A DNA stretch of 64,000 nucleotides, from contig CM034126.1 in NCBI GenBank assembly GCA_019914995.1, positions 1,183,001 through 1,247,000 of the forward strand, given 5' to 3'. Shown in pieces: positions 25,901 to 40,600 of the stretch (position 1 is the stretch's first letter; each line of letters opens with the position of its first letter). The DNA comes from Acanthochlamys bracteata. Lineage: Eukaryota > Streptophyta > Magnoliopsida > Pandanales > Velloziaceae. Position numbers and translations under genes: made by a program. The notes beneath the pieces were generated by a model that saw nothing but the letters and a program-made list of their open reading frames with translations, searched no databases and was not told where the DNA came from.

Positions 25901-28900
25901 CACATAATAAAATATACAAGTTAGTGAAGTTACTATTAACAAACTGCAGTAAAGTACACAGACTTGTAAGCTTGACTTCTGCTCAAGATATATTAGGATT
26001 ATGTCAAGAAAAATCTTAAAAGGAATCAACCACAGTAGCCATTAGGTGGCACGCAAGGATAGTACATTGTCAATGAGATCAAGTTTTACCCATTGACACT
26101 GCATTAATTAACGGATATAGCATACTCCAAATGTGGAAGTCAATTTTGTTTACTTGCACCAACAATTGAGTGCACATATCAATCCCAAAATAGAGGAATT
26201 GCTCCACTTCCATTAAGAAACTTTCCTCGCAGATATAATCAGACACTACCAGTCTATTTGCGTTGACCTATCACCAGTCGTGCAATGTCACAAATCGTAT
26301 ACATGTAACCATGCATATACCCATCTTTGCTAAAGCTTCATTACACATGCGGCTCAACATCACCATAACAGTGGCTCACCAACACTATAGCATATCCAAC
26401 TTAAACTTAAGTCCCTGCCAAAACTTAGACGCATGCATATTTCACTTTATAGGTAATCACACAACAAAAAGGCGGCCACAGCCATGTACGTTGGAAACAA
26501 TATGCTAGTGAAAAATCTGAAATTTCATGAACTACAATCAGAATCATTGACTAGCCAACAAAAAGCAAAAGCCTCAAACACAAAAAAGTATTCCAGCTAA
26601 TAAAGTTGACCTAGTAGTATTGACTTCATTGCAGTATAACATGTGAAGGTCCTGGTCAGCATGCACAGTTGATAGCAAGACCGGTACTCGCAATGAGACT
26701 AACCTAGAATGAATAAAACAAATTCAAGATACTCGTGCATTTAATTGAGGAGAAAAGATTAACTTGCCATTTTTGCTTGTCTTGGTCATTTAACATTTAG
26801 TAATATTAAGATAATGTTAAGAATATCTATGTGTCAACAACTGATCATTCATTAAGGCAGTTAGACTTGTGACATAAATGACCTTGTAGTAAAATGAAGG
26901 AACTGAAAATACACAAAATTGAGTTGCTGGCTACCTGACGTTTAGCGGCCTCTTGTGCAATTTCTCCGGCTAAATTTCTACAAGATTAACAACAAGAATA
27001 AGGACATAACATAAGCTAGTGATACAAGTCACTGAAAGCTAGCAACGGATATTTGTTACTATAAAATCTGTTAATTATACAATATCAGAACCTTGCAGGT
27101 TAAAGTCAAAATCACAAGTCAAGAACAATATTATATTGAACAAGTACAAGCAAGATAATGACAGGTCAATAGGAAGTGAAAGAAAATCCAACAATAGCAC
27201 AGCTAACTCATTATACAATAAGTGAAACAATGCATACTAAGGCCAAAGTAAAGACTAAAACAACATGACTAAATTCTGAAGTGTAATTTATTTAGATTAT
27301 CAACCTACGCCTAATTTTGAAATGTGAAGTTGTGGAAGTTCCTCTTGTTAAGAGTGGAGAATACCTAAGAAAATATGTCTGAGACTTTAGAAAACAATTC
27401 ACTTTGTTTTTTACCAGAATGAGAGTGCTGCTCCCAGCATAGCACAATAATGTGCAAGGATTCACATAGCTAACTTCACTTAATCGGATGAGGCCTAATT
27501 TTGCTACCATATCTAACAAAACCAAGTCATATCTCAGTTTATAACAAACCAAAACAAGAGTAGAAGAACATAACAATAGAAAAGTGAAATAAGTAGGTAC
27601 CTACCCTGGCATGCATTATGACACCCTTTTTTCCCTTTAAGGTCTCAAAATATTATTTCTTCAGCTAAGAATTCAACTTTTTGCACACAATCAATAACAA
27701 AAAACACCTTGAATTCCAACATGTATTCCGTCCTACTAACTACAAGTTCATCAAATGGATAACAGCAACTACCAGTACTAATATTCTCTTCAACTTCAAT
27801 GTGCCACATAAAACTACAAAAACCACACATCGTTCTACAACTCAGTTTCTGTTTATACACAAGAAGCCTATAATGGTTTGTGACTAATTAACAAACTAAA
27901 ACAAAAATCCTGTTCCAAATCAAATGCACAGTCACTTGATGTACACAAGGCAATTACCTCACATATTCATGACCCCAGGTACCAACATCCCCCTCAGATC
28001 CCAATAATCTGTACTTCAAGCTCTCCTATATGGAAATAAACACAAAGTGTCAAATCACCCATGCATGTATGGTAAATACAGTAGGATGGGGCTATTTGTT
28101 ACAAAGCATTACATAACTCTTAATATGCTCTTTCTAAAACTGATTTTAGATATACTACCTTGAGTTGCTAAAAACATCTAGTTAAGGTGTTCACTAAGAC
28201 TCATTTGTTGAGTTGAAAAGAATAGACTTACAGAATGACTTCTCAGTAAGTTTGTTTTAAAGGTATGCAGACAATCAAATTCTTAAATGCATATCACAAA
28301 AAAAGTTTTTAGTAAAAACTGGTTACCTAAACGGACTTAAACATATACACAAACTTTTTTCTCTATATTCAATACAATCAGGAAACCCATAACTTACGAA
28401 TACGCCCTAACCTGATTAAAATATGTTAGTAGACATTAGTAGCAAAGTAAGCAAGTTGCGGATACTTGTACCTGAAAATTTAAAGAACTTATACCATGAG
28501 GCTAACATTTGACTTAAGTTTGAAGGGCGGAGGACACGTGGCACCCTCATCCTGACTTTGACCATAATAGACGCCAATAAACCAAATAAGATTCTACAGG
28601 ATCATGAAATCAGGAGTTCCTAAACTCATATTAAGAATGCAGCGTGCTATATTGTAACCACTCTCTTCAATGAAACTGCAACTCTTTTAACTTCTCATAT
28701 CTCCCAGGCTTATGGTAGATAACAGATCTATTATGAAATAAGTAGCTCCAGAATATAAAAGATAATCCATCCACGAATACGTGATAGAAGCATCAAACTA
28801 GATTCATAAGCCTATTTCTTAATTCGCCAATTTCAAGTAGCTAGTAGCCTGGAACTGAGGTCCACACTCAAGCTGCTAAATTATCAAAATCAGAGTCAAT

Positions 28901-29756
28901 GAATTTAATGACTTCAAACAAGCTAGAGAAACCATTGCTGCTGCCTAATGCTTATAGAAGATCACTAAAATGAAATTTTGCAAGTTTAGACAAAAGAAGA
29001 GAAAAGTTCCAAAAATAACAAACTTTCCTAGAGGGAATTTACAGACATACCCGTTCACCTTCAGCAGACATTGTCATTGCAAGAACAGAAAGTATATCAG
29101 CCATGTATTTCTAATAATCACAAGAGAAAACGTAAGTGTTACTTTCTCCAGAAAATGCACAGCAGGATTGACAATAAAATTCAGAAAACAGCAACAATCT
29201 AGTGTGCATACCTTAAGTTCTGATTCAGGCATGGTGTCAAAGTAAGCTTTAAGGGTTCCATAATGCGGTCGCAAGAACTTAAGTGGCTTAGGGACTGATG
29301 TCATGGAGCTCGTTGCACTACGGATCTCTTGCCTAAATCCACAACAAGTAGACTTCAGTTAAATGAACACCGAAAATAACACTTCGTTGCATGGATTTTA
29401 GTTTTTTTAAAAAAAAGGAACTCCGAATTTTCTCAATTTTATCACCTCATGCTTTCAAGAGCAAGCTTCTGCACTCCGGGATCAGAATCCTGCACCCGCT
29501 CAACATACAGCTCTAGCTGCTGCTTAAGCGCGAGATCTTCTTCCGACTAAAAAGCAATTACAGAAATTTATTACAACCAAGTAAAATAAAGAAAACTCAA
29601 AATCATGAAATTCGATCACCGATTGAATTGAGATTAGACTACCAGATCTTCGTCCTTCTTATCTTCTTTCTTCTTCTTTGAATCTTTGGTCGGAAGCTGC
29701 TTCCCGGTGGCATCGGTGGAGCTAGAATTAGGATTAGGGTTTGGATCGGCGGCCAT
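19928..29756 (-). CDS. RPN1: 26S proteasome regulatory subunit RPN1 (non-ATPase subunit 2)
   Basis: Scaffold of the 19S base that docks ubiquitin receptors, UBL shuttle proteins and Ubp6. Exons: 29756-29643, 29546-29446, 29332-29212, 29110-29051, 28025-27958, 26977-26935, 25842-25777, 25673-25635, 25107-25025, 24191-24077, 23987-23913, 23454-23296, 23153-23046, 22965-22861, 22758-22618, 22507-22403, 22332-22111, 21614-21501, 21419-21204, 20948-20889, 20818-20705, 20632-20547, 20463-20355, 20268-20090 and 20003-19928. Phases all agree: 892 residues, close to the roughly 890 of plant RPN1. A Lys/Asp-rich N-terminus ([15 protein letters not shown]) precedes the helical repeats. PC-repeat toroid helices ([56 protein letters not shown]) are followed by the conserved [20 protein letters not shown] block and a PDYRDDH end. 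Residues around [19 protein letters not shown] differ somewhat from the usual form, so this may be one of several paralogues. Confidence 0.95.
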
Positions 29757-30070
29757 AGCTGTCTGCGGCTGGGACCGAAAATTTCCGGCGAAGTGAGAGA
29801 GATGAACAGATATTATGAAAACCTAAGAAAGAGTGCGGAAGAATTCGATCGAAGAGAAAAAGAGAGACCAAGATCGGGCTCTATATATATTACTGCTGCA
29901 TTCGGTAGAGATGCTTGAGAACGAACAAATTAAATTTTAGGATTCGAGCTTGTTGGTTCGAACGGGGTTCCAGCTATCTGGCTTCTCAATCTAACGCGAG
30001 CCTGAATTTAAAAGAATGTCGGTTACTCTGGCCCAAATGGAAGCCCGTTAGGCCCATAACCCTCGTATAA
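29757..30070 (-). promoter_or_regulatory. RPN1 promoter region with site II motifs and a TATA-like box
   Basis: TATATATAGAG (minus strand) at about 29880-29890 lies some 125 bp before the Met and could be a TATA box. Two TGGGCC site II elements (GGCCCA on the plus strand, 30030-30035 and 30051-30056) sit further up. Site II motifs are common in plant housekeeping and proteasome promoters. Function is inferred. Confidence 0.5.
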
Positions 30071-32225
30071 GCTTGTGATCGTTTTTTTTTTTCAGAAATA
30101 TAAGTATTGTAAGTAAATTTGTTAATAATAAATTAGTTAAAAAAAGTTTTTTAATGCATTTAATTTTTTTATTATTAAAAATTAAGTTTGAAACTGAAAT
30201 TTTGTAGTATTAAAATTTAAGTTTTGAAACTGAAAAATTTTTAAAACTAAATATTAGTTTTTTAAACGAGATTAAAGTAGAGTTTTTTATAAAAAATTTT
30301 AGTGAAAATAATTGTAAACGTGCCAGTATAATGAATCATTTAATCTTCAAAAGCACTGTTTAAAGATTAAAGTCTTACACTCAATATGGTGTGTAACAAA
30401 GATTAAAATTAGACTTCAATTTTTTTCTCTACTACCATTCTTTGTTTTTTTTAAAGATTCTAAAAATTTTTTAAACTTTGAAAAATTAGCACATGTTGTT
30501 TTTTAATATAACAATTTATAATTTATATATTTATTTTATTTTCAATTGATTTTATAATTATAAATTATATATTTTACTATATAATCATTTTTATATAAAT
30601 AATTAATTTATTTCTATTAAATTATATCTAATCTTATTTTAAAATTATATTATTATTAAAATTTTAATATATATTTTATTAATAAAATTAATTTAAAATT
30701 ATATAAGTAAATTATGTTAATTTAAAGTTAAATTAATATAACTCAAAAAGAGTGTTTGTTTTTTATCATAAATTTATCTTCATTACTCACTCATTTCATC
30801 TTCTATCTAAATATAATTAAATCTTTGATCATACGAATATATTCAAGCACTATAAGATTAGATAACTACTCTTCGTTCACATTTATTTTCATCTTTACTT
30901 TTATTTTTATCTTTATTTTACTTTTTAATCTCATTTTCAAACAATCCATTAATGAGACATCGAGTTGAATGTACATCAGATGAAATCCATAACATTATTG
31001 TTGAAAAAAACTTCTATACATTAAGATGACATAATGAATTTTTTTTCATGAAAAATATCACATAATTAATTATATTAAACAAAAAAATTCTAGAAATTAT
31101 AGTTCGGAACTCTCTCCTAAATAGCTCGACCTGACTTGATTAAGTTTAGAACAAATTTCTCACCCCATTATAGCCACCGAAGTTAGTTGTATATATAGAG
31201 CGTGTTCTTTTACCAGTAAGTTATTAAAAAATTTATTATTAAAAATTAAACTACTATAAATAGTGATGTTAATAGTGAGCTTAGTTTTTATATATTTTTT
31301 TAATATAAAAATAAGCTGTACGTTACTTTTTGTGTTCTTTAATATTAGTGAAAGTTAATTTTAGTATAAAAAAGAAATTATAAGAATAGGTAAAAATACA
31401 CCTAATAGACAAAAAGTTATCCACCCTTCGTGGATAAGATGTATAAGAAGAAAATTCCACAGATTAGCAAACTTAATTTTTTAAAACTCTTTAGAATATA
31501 GTACACACTCCTAGATTCTCACTTCTTTAGACAATAACATATGTAAACAAAAATTAAAAATTTGTTGTATGAAAAAGTTTGATTACAAAATATGTTTTGG
31601 TTTAGTGACCTTTGAAAATTGCTTAAAGTAAGAAAAGTTTAAGTTATAAACTTATTTGAAGTCTTTGAAAAATAAATTTGACTTTATTTTATCTCAAAAG
31701 AATAAAATTATATATATATATATATATGAATTCTATAACCCACAATTTATCTTATCTTTCAAAAAGATTTAAAAATTTATTAAAAAATATAAAATTTTAA
31801 TTAAACGAAAAGCAGTTTGGAACGTACTGTCAAACAACCACTTACAACTTAATTGAGTTGAAAAATTAGATAGAGAAGACGAGGTATTATTGTGTTTAAA
31901 ACAAAATGAATAGAATATTACAAATTTTGACTCTTCTTAGTGTATTAAAAATAAATAGCTACAAAAATTATTTCAGAATTTAATTGATATTGACACTTTA
32001 TTCTTTAGAATAATGAAAAAACAAATAACAAAATGGAAAACAGATGAACCTAAGCTGTCCATGTATGTATGTAAGAGATTCAGCTGTATAAATCTTGTTG
32101 CACTCATATGCACGTAGTTACTTAGTGGAACACCACTTAGTTCCCTATCATTTCTTTGACCAGATTTGGTGAATATCTTTTTTCTAAAACATTCAATCGA
32201 GGAGATTTTCCAGCACTTGTTCCTC
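30071..32225. other. AT-rich intergenic region with transposon relics
   Basis: No gene is supported. From about 30480 to 30955 the sequence resembles the interior and right half of the MITE at 7119-7879: shared runs of TTAAATTATAT and AATTAAT, then ACTCATTT and a CAAACAATCC end followed by ATTA. The left end is not clear. A second low-complexity block (about 31200-31400) and a pure TA run at 31709-31727 follow. Confidence 0.45.
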
Positions 32226-32319
32226 TGCCTTATTTATACAAACTCGTAATGCCTCTCGACATTTGCAACATAAACAAATATCAGAAAACAAAATTTTTTC
32301 TTCTCCGATCGTCTTAGAG
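32226..32319 (+). promoter_or_regulatory. Peroxidase core promoter and leader
   Basis: TTATTTATACA at about 32230-32240 is a good TATA box, 80-90 bp before the chosen Met. The remainder is an A-rich leader typical of plant mRNAs. Confidence 0.5.
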
Positions 32320-33717
<1,398 letters not shown>

Positions 33718-34890
33718 TTTCACACTTCAAACTGTTTTCATCTGCACAGTTTAACTGAATTCTTTTTGGCAAATTTGTGTATAGTTTGTTATAAACTTCT
33801 ATTTGCAGGAACTGAGTTGAATTTCGTTTATTTAGCTATAAGAATTACTTTTGTCGTTTTGATGAGGTACTGAATAAACATGGAGGTGTTCTTTAACCTG
33901 AACAGTGTGCTTTGGTAGCAATAGATTATCGGTCATTGTACTTATAAAATAAAAATTTTCAAAAATAAAAAATATTTTTAATATTTTTAAAAATAAAATA
34001 TATAATAAAAAATATCATTACCTAAAACTTTTCTATATTTTTTAAATTTTCAAAAAAAATTTTTAAATATTTATAAAATATATATTAAAAAATGTAAAAT
34101 AAAAATTAAATTAAAAAATAAAAAAATTGAAAAAAAAAGTCTGAAAATTGCAATTCCAAACTGTTTACACGATCAGATAGTCAATGAAGATATAAATTTT
34201 TGTTTTAATTGCTTTGAATACTAGCATAATCACATAATTAATTCCTAAAACACTGACAATAGTTGTAAACTGTTATCGGGAGAGTTTAAAAATGCTTATG
34301 AAATAAAAATTTTTTAAAATAAAAATTTATTTTTTATTTTTTAAAAAATAATAAAAATATGTAATATAAAAATCTCACTCCGTAAAATTTTTCTACACTT
34401 CCTAAATTTTTATATACTTATAAAATATATATTAAAAAATATAAAATAAAAAAAAATTTAAAAACAATTTTTGAAAAGCTAAACCAAACGCGCTCTCATC
34501 ATATAGTCAATAGCTACTAAAAGATTGATTAGTCACTCATTCCGGATCATGTTTTCTAATTTTGGCTATTGAAGTCAATAAAGATGTGCGTAACATGCTA
34601 TGCTCCGAAAACTGTATATAGAACACATTCGAAGTGCCAAACTGGGCTCAGGAAACATCTGCAGTACCTACTGCACAAATTGCCAAAAGAAGTACAATAT
34701 TTCACCTGCCGCTTACTGTTCTTATACAAAACGTTTTGCTAACACAACTGTAGAAGACCTTGCTAACGCTACCTCCAAGGCCCCAAGTGAAGTTTGAAGA
34801 AGGCCAAGACTCCACATGGATACAAAAGCTAATTTAGCAGCAGCTGCTTGAATCGCAAGAATAAACAGAGGCAGCAACTCCCAATTGCAT
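33718..34890. other. Peroxidase 3' end and AT-rich repeat pair
   Basis: After a short 3' UTR come two related blocks of about 200 bp (roughly 33940-34150 and 34290-34480). Both contain AAAATATATATTAAAAAAT and a CTAAA/CTAAATTTT motif. They look like two diverged copies of one AT-rich element. The 3' UTR of the chaperonin gene probably fills 34550-34890. Confidence 0.45.
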
Positions 34891-37363
34891 CTACTCAACC
34901 ACTGCTAGGAGATCACCAGCTTTGCAAAAACAGTGTTTAGACTCGGTTCCAAAATCCACCTGCACAGGTAGAGACAGTTAAGGACTTCACATCAAAAGTC
35001 TCAAAAACTACAACATCTAGCTGCATGCCTAAAACACTACTTAAGACACCTCAATGTTGAAAAAGCTTCATGCTAGCCATTCTCTAGTCTTGAATTTATT
35101 AATCCAGTTGAAAAAGTATACAACTTTACTTGGCCCCAGTATGAATGAACCGCATACAGGTAGCTTGGAGCTTAAATAGAGTGATCCAGATATTGACTCA
35201 AGACTCAAATAATTGAGTAGCATCTTTGGCGGCCGTTATATACAGCCTATCATGTACACAAATGAAATGTAACAGCAAAGCTAATGTGTGAACCAAATGC
35301 TAGTTACCTCATATGCACTGATATCGGAGAACAAAACCTGGACATTAAGTAACAAGTTAGCCTTTAAGGAAAAAATTAAAATAGATAAGCAAGAAAGCCA
35401 AAAGTAACTAGCAATAAAAATTAGGAGCAGTCTGCATTAGAAAAGAGGGTTCCATATCCAATCACTACTTGCACATAAAGTCACTGGGTCTAATGCAGAG
35501 TATCAAACCACAACGTGCACTATGCAGGCACTGCAACATTAAGAACATTGCTAACAACAGGGAATACAATGAAGTTTATCATAACTAGTCGGCAGGTGAC
35601 GAGAAAGATACAATAAGTGAAACTTGAAAACGGACTAGCAACTAACTAATCTTAAAAGAGGACAAAAGACAAACAAGAACTTGAGTCAGCATATGCCAAA
35701 TAAACATATTCAAACATTGGTTATACGGCAAAAGACACCAAATCGAATTTTAAGGTGAAGATTTAAATTTGAAATAAATGTTGGTTACATCTAAGCAGAA
35801 AGAAAGTGAATAAATTCCTCATGATCCAGTAGCTGGAAGATTGGGTCAGATGATGTTATACACAAAAATACTATAACATCCCATGACAAAGCATGTTCTT
35901 CTTCTAGTATCTACACAAAAACCCCTACTGCATGTATACACCAACTAGAATCCAGCACATTGGACAATGCAGTACGTACAGTACTCTACTTGATAAAGCA
36001 TCATAATAACAAGCTTTGCATATACATAAAATTGCTCCAACATTTGTTAAAAATTGGAGCATGTCACTGAAATGTCTGTCACTAACTGCAGAAGTTCAGA
36101 ACAGTACCTTCTTTCCAGGATCCAAGCCACTAACATCAGTACCTACTGAGAGAATCTGAGAAACAACATCACACTAATAAGAGGTAGCCAAACCCAGAGA
36201 ACTTCTTCCATATGCACATTTTTATTTCTAATCTCACCTCGCCCATTAGGTACCGCTCAAATTTAACAGCTGATTTTGGCAACAATACACCACCAGCAGA
36301 TTTCTGCACCCATAGTTGGATCAATATGATGAGGACCAAGACAATTTAATTACACTAGCGTCAAAGGGAAGGTTTTTTTTTTCTTCTTTCTCTAGGCTCT
36401 CATATGCAGGGATTCTGCTGAGACATCATGAAAACTGATGATATCTCTACTCATACTGCGTTAAGAATGTATATAAAAATTCATAATTGGCACATAAATG
36501 AAGTTATACAACTAACAGATATTTGCTTATAGCTACTTAACCAAACAAAAGGCGGATATAATTTTCAGGATTTCAGAATGCATATAACAGAAATGTGTAT
36601 AAATAAGTCTTTACAGGAATCATCCTAAATATTCTGTTACTATGTGTCAAACAAGAAAACGAGTCATTAGATGCCCTCTAGAGGAGTTACTTTGACAACA
36701 TACAAACAAGAAACAATAACCATATTTATTCTCATCAAATTCCAAGCGCTTGCTTTTGTGGTTATATCACTCATCTGAAACTTGTCGCAATTACTAATGG
36801 GGGAATGTCACAGTATAACAGCTATATAATCCCAAACTTTTCTTATTTTGATTTCCAGATGCCTTTATGTGCAATTGTTCCTTGCCTTCCAAAATCCTAA
36901 TCTCAAAATTTAAACTGGTAGATGCTTCAAAGAGTATATTCTATAGTTTCTTCATCAAACTGTAGTTGTCAAAGCTGTTTCGTTCTTTCAAAAAACTTTT
37001 TATAGTTTCCTAACCAACTTCCCAATATTGAAAATTTTTAAAGGAATCAAATAGGATTTAAAACCGTAACCTGCGGTAGCTCCTCGAGCCGAATTAGTAC
37101 TCTATCCGCTTGTGGAGAAACCTGGAAGAAATATCAAATGGATCATCTTAAAAACAGAAAAAATATTAAAAAAAGATAACAAATGTTTGCAACATCACGA
37201 TAGATGAATAGACCTTAGACGGTTCACATTTCACGGCGGCGGCAGCTATTCTGAAATTGCTTCGGCGCGAGAGAACAAGCCGCCGCTGGGATCGAGAAGA
37301 AGAAGAGGCGGAAAGAACGAGAGGCTTCGTTGCTGCTGCTACCGCGGAGAGAGCGAATGCCAT
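34891..37363 (-). CDS. CPN10: Chloroplast 10-kDa co-chaperonin (Cpn10, GroES-like)
   Basis: Single-domain GroES-type co-chaperonin expected to cap the chloroplast Cpn60 ring in the stroma. Six exons (37363-37214, 37121-37071, 36303-36238, 36155-36108, 35337-35308, 34959-34891) join in phase to 137 residues. Residues 1 to about 45 are a Ser/Ala/Arg-rich transit peptide. The domain then reads VSPQADRVLIRLEELPQ, the mobile loop KSAGGVLLPKSAVKFE, GTDVSGLDPGKKVLF and CFCKAGDLLAVVE with a TAG stop. The length matches the single-domain chloroplast form and is well short of the double-domain Cpn20. The last intron (35307-34960) and the intron before the mobile-loop exon (37070-36304) are comparatively large. 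Confidence 0.93.
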
Positions 37364-37640
37364 TGGATAAGGTTGGTGAAGTGATGATAATTCTCTCTAA
37401 ACCTGATCAGAGAACACGGGCTTGGAAAGTTGGAATCTGGAACTAGAGGGTCTACTAATTTCTAATGGTGGAGTAGCAGCTATGGTTTCTAATCAACTGC
37501 CTTTCCGTAAAGTTTCTAGATGTTTCTTCACTGGCGCTGGGCTGCTTATTCTATGGTTATTTTGGGCCGGGTCCATATGGTATATAGGCCCATCGGGAAG
37601 ATCTAATACACCTTTCGTTAGAAGCAACATCTTGTAACCC
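37364..37640 (-). promoter_or_regulatory. Cpn10 promoter region with site II motifs
   Basis: TGGGCC at 37563-37568 and GGCCCA at 37587-37592 lie 200-230 bp before the Met. No TATA box is evident; site II promoters often lack one. Confidence 0.4.
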
Positions 37641-40600
37641 GATTTTGGGACCGAATGCACCCAATCCGTTTGCTACAGTATTTTCTTAAATTAATTTTTT
37701 GTTTGATTTTCACAAATTATGTTTTAAAATTTCTAAGCATGAATGTATCCTAGACTAAAATACAATATATATACATATAATTACATAAAGTTTTTTATAA
37801 AAGTTTTATAAAATTTTCTTATTATATATTTTTAATTCGTTTACTTTTAACCTTTTGCAACGGCGAAGGGACAACATGCACCATGAGGACGAGTCACTAC
37901 ATCACCCGTTACCAATCCCATTTCACAACAGTCGTCTGATGGATACGGTAAGACAACAGTCTCTTTATCATTTACAGCTGATCTCATTGAAGAAGGCAAT
38001 GTCATCTCGATGATTTGGTCTGTAGTTGAATTTATTATTCGATTAATTTAAACTTTTATAAATATATTATTAAATTATAATTTTGTTTATTTAATAATAA
38101 AAATTAGATTTAAAAATGATTTCGATCATAAATTAGAAAAAAAAGTATCCAAAAATATTTATAAAAAAGTACATCAATTTTTTTCCATTCATATTATAGT
38201 TTGTATTTAAAAAATAAAAAATAAACTTATTTTTAAATTTTTTAAAATATTTTTATTTAAAATTTTTTTATCACAAGTAGTTCTAAACGTCTCTCGGGTT
38301 GGTGGATGCAGTGTATAGTTTGCAAGTAGATTTGAGGGAAGCTAGTGCCATCTAATGTTTAGGTAAGAAACGATCTTATAGCAAAATCCATGAGAAAAAT
38401 ATTGTGGTTATGGAAAAGATACCTTGTTCTTCCAGCACCCGGCAACTTTAGGCCTGCGTTAACGCTATGGAAATTCATTGTGTATTATGATAAGTCTAAA
38501 GCTACGAAGTTCAGCAAAGGAGCATCTAATAATTTCTCGCAGTTTGATGTCGTCATTACTTTGTGTTGTTTCAATCTCCCATTAGATCATTTCCCTGGTC
38601 TATGGAGCAGGCTTGTTGGAGATGCCGGCGGCGGCCATGTAGTTCTCCAGAAATAATTAATTACTTGTTTAATTTCAGTATCACGAAGCAGTTGGTCGTA
38701 TGTCCTTGTCTTATCACTAACCAGGAAATTTAACACTTGACTCAATGAATTTCGAGTCAACTACTAAACCTTTAAAATAACAAAAGATAGTTTTTTGAGG
38801 GATTAGTTTAGAAAAAATAGGAAAGACTTCATATAATTTTAATTAGTCTTTTGATCATATCTTAGATCAGCTAATAGAATTAGCTTGAGTAGTCAAAATG
38901 CTTGGAATCATATACACCAAAGTCTATCGGTTAATGGAAGTTTATGTTTATAAACCAGTGGCAATTAGGAAATACTTAGGAGTACTTTTAAAAATAATTT
39001 TTTTTAAAATAAATATGTTTTGTTTCTAAAAAATAATAATAATAAATAAATAAAAATTATTACGTATGAATAATTTATATTTAAAAAAAATTAAATATCA
39101 TAGAAAATTTAATTAAAAATTAAAAATTAAAAAGCTTAATCAAACAATATTTTAGTTGTATTCGTCATCGGTGATAGATAGGGAGGCAGACAAATTAGAA
39201 AATAATTATATTCGTAACATTAGTCAATTTAGAAATATTATATTGAACTTATGAGGTAATCACCAAAAAAATAACAATGGAGGTTCTCAAAGCTCATGCC
39301 GAAACTAAAAGGAGAATGTTTGTGACAATTTGATATTGAAAATATCTCGTCTGATTGTGAGCAATTAATCGAGCGATTGATTAACATTCACACGTGGAAG
39401 ATGATGAGGTTTAGACTACTGGGATCATAATAGAGAACAAATCCATAAAATTTAGGATTATTTATCAGGTTTTTAAAATGTTTTTTCTTTTGTATTTAAA
39501 TTTAAAAATTTTGAAAAATTATGACAAATTATACATCAAAGAAATATTACGAAGTGTTATGACGAATTATATAAAATATTATAAAAATTTATTTAAAAAT
39601 AAATATTATTTTAAAATTATTGATAAATAATGTGAAATTAAATTTTTTACTAAAAAAAAAAATGTGTTTGAAACACTAACGCTAAACACACCGGAAGTCT
39701 TCAGAAGTTGGTTAGGTTCTTCTCTCAATGAACAATTATTTTTGAGAGTTGAGACTTTGAAGAGTGAGATAGGGATTGACACGGTGCCCAGTGGAGTACA
39801 TTGACACGGTGCCCAGTGGAAAGTGATGCTTCTCTTTGTGAGCGTTTTAGTCAATATAGCAATCACATATAAAACATGTACATCTATGTTTGTTTGTAAA
39901 GTTGTGCTTTATATTTATTCACTATATAAACATATATTGTCTCTTGTTTGATTTGGAAATTATTTGGCTATACATTTTATCTTTTATTTTTTATCTTTTC
40001 TCTTTCTTAATATTTTAGCATATTCAAAATTTTAAAACAAATTTATTTCTAAAAATTCTATTTTTAAAGTAATTCTAAACGATCTTTTAATTAGTCATAC
40101 TCTATTTTGTAATTAGTCTATCATGTGTATATAAATCAACCCTAGTTACTCATATAGTACTATTGTTTCTCGCTGCATTCCAACATATGGAGACAAAAAG
40201 GTAAAGACGAGCATCTCAGGCATGCAAAATCAAATTGCAAGAATGCTGAAATAAACACTGGAGATAAAGAGATTGCCGCTATATATGTAGTTGAGCAACT
40301 GATGCAAGTGTGCCTTGAAAACCCTCTAGCCTAACAAAGCCATATACATGTGTGTGCGTTAGAGAAGAAATTTCACCAACCTAACACTTTTTTAATATTC
40401 TATTATAAGATTTAGAATTTAAGTTATATTTAACCATTCGTGCATACACTTTGAAGGCATTTGGGATCTTATTCTTGCTAATATTCTTCAGTAAACTTCT
40501 GGACTAAATGAAATTTCAAGGAAACTAAGTTTTGTTCCACTTTTTGGATCGTATTTGTTCGAGCTGTCAATCAAAATTAGCTTCCAAGAAGTTAAGCTGT

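Noticed and set aside
30756..30968. 70-codon Phe/Ile-rich frame
   Set aside because: It falls in an AT-rich MITE-like block; its membrane-like appearance comes from base composition.
32263..32319. Upstream in-frame Met for the peroxidase
   Set aside because: It lies about 25 bp after the TATA box and would put 19 polar residues before the signal peptide; the Met at 32320 fits the family.
38390..38656. 88-codon frame in the large intergenic region
   Set aside because: No recognisable motif, no TATA or splice context, and surrounded by AT-rich debris; not enough to call a gene.
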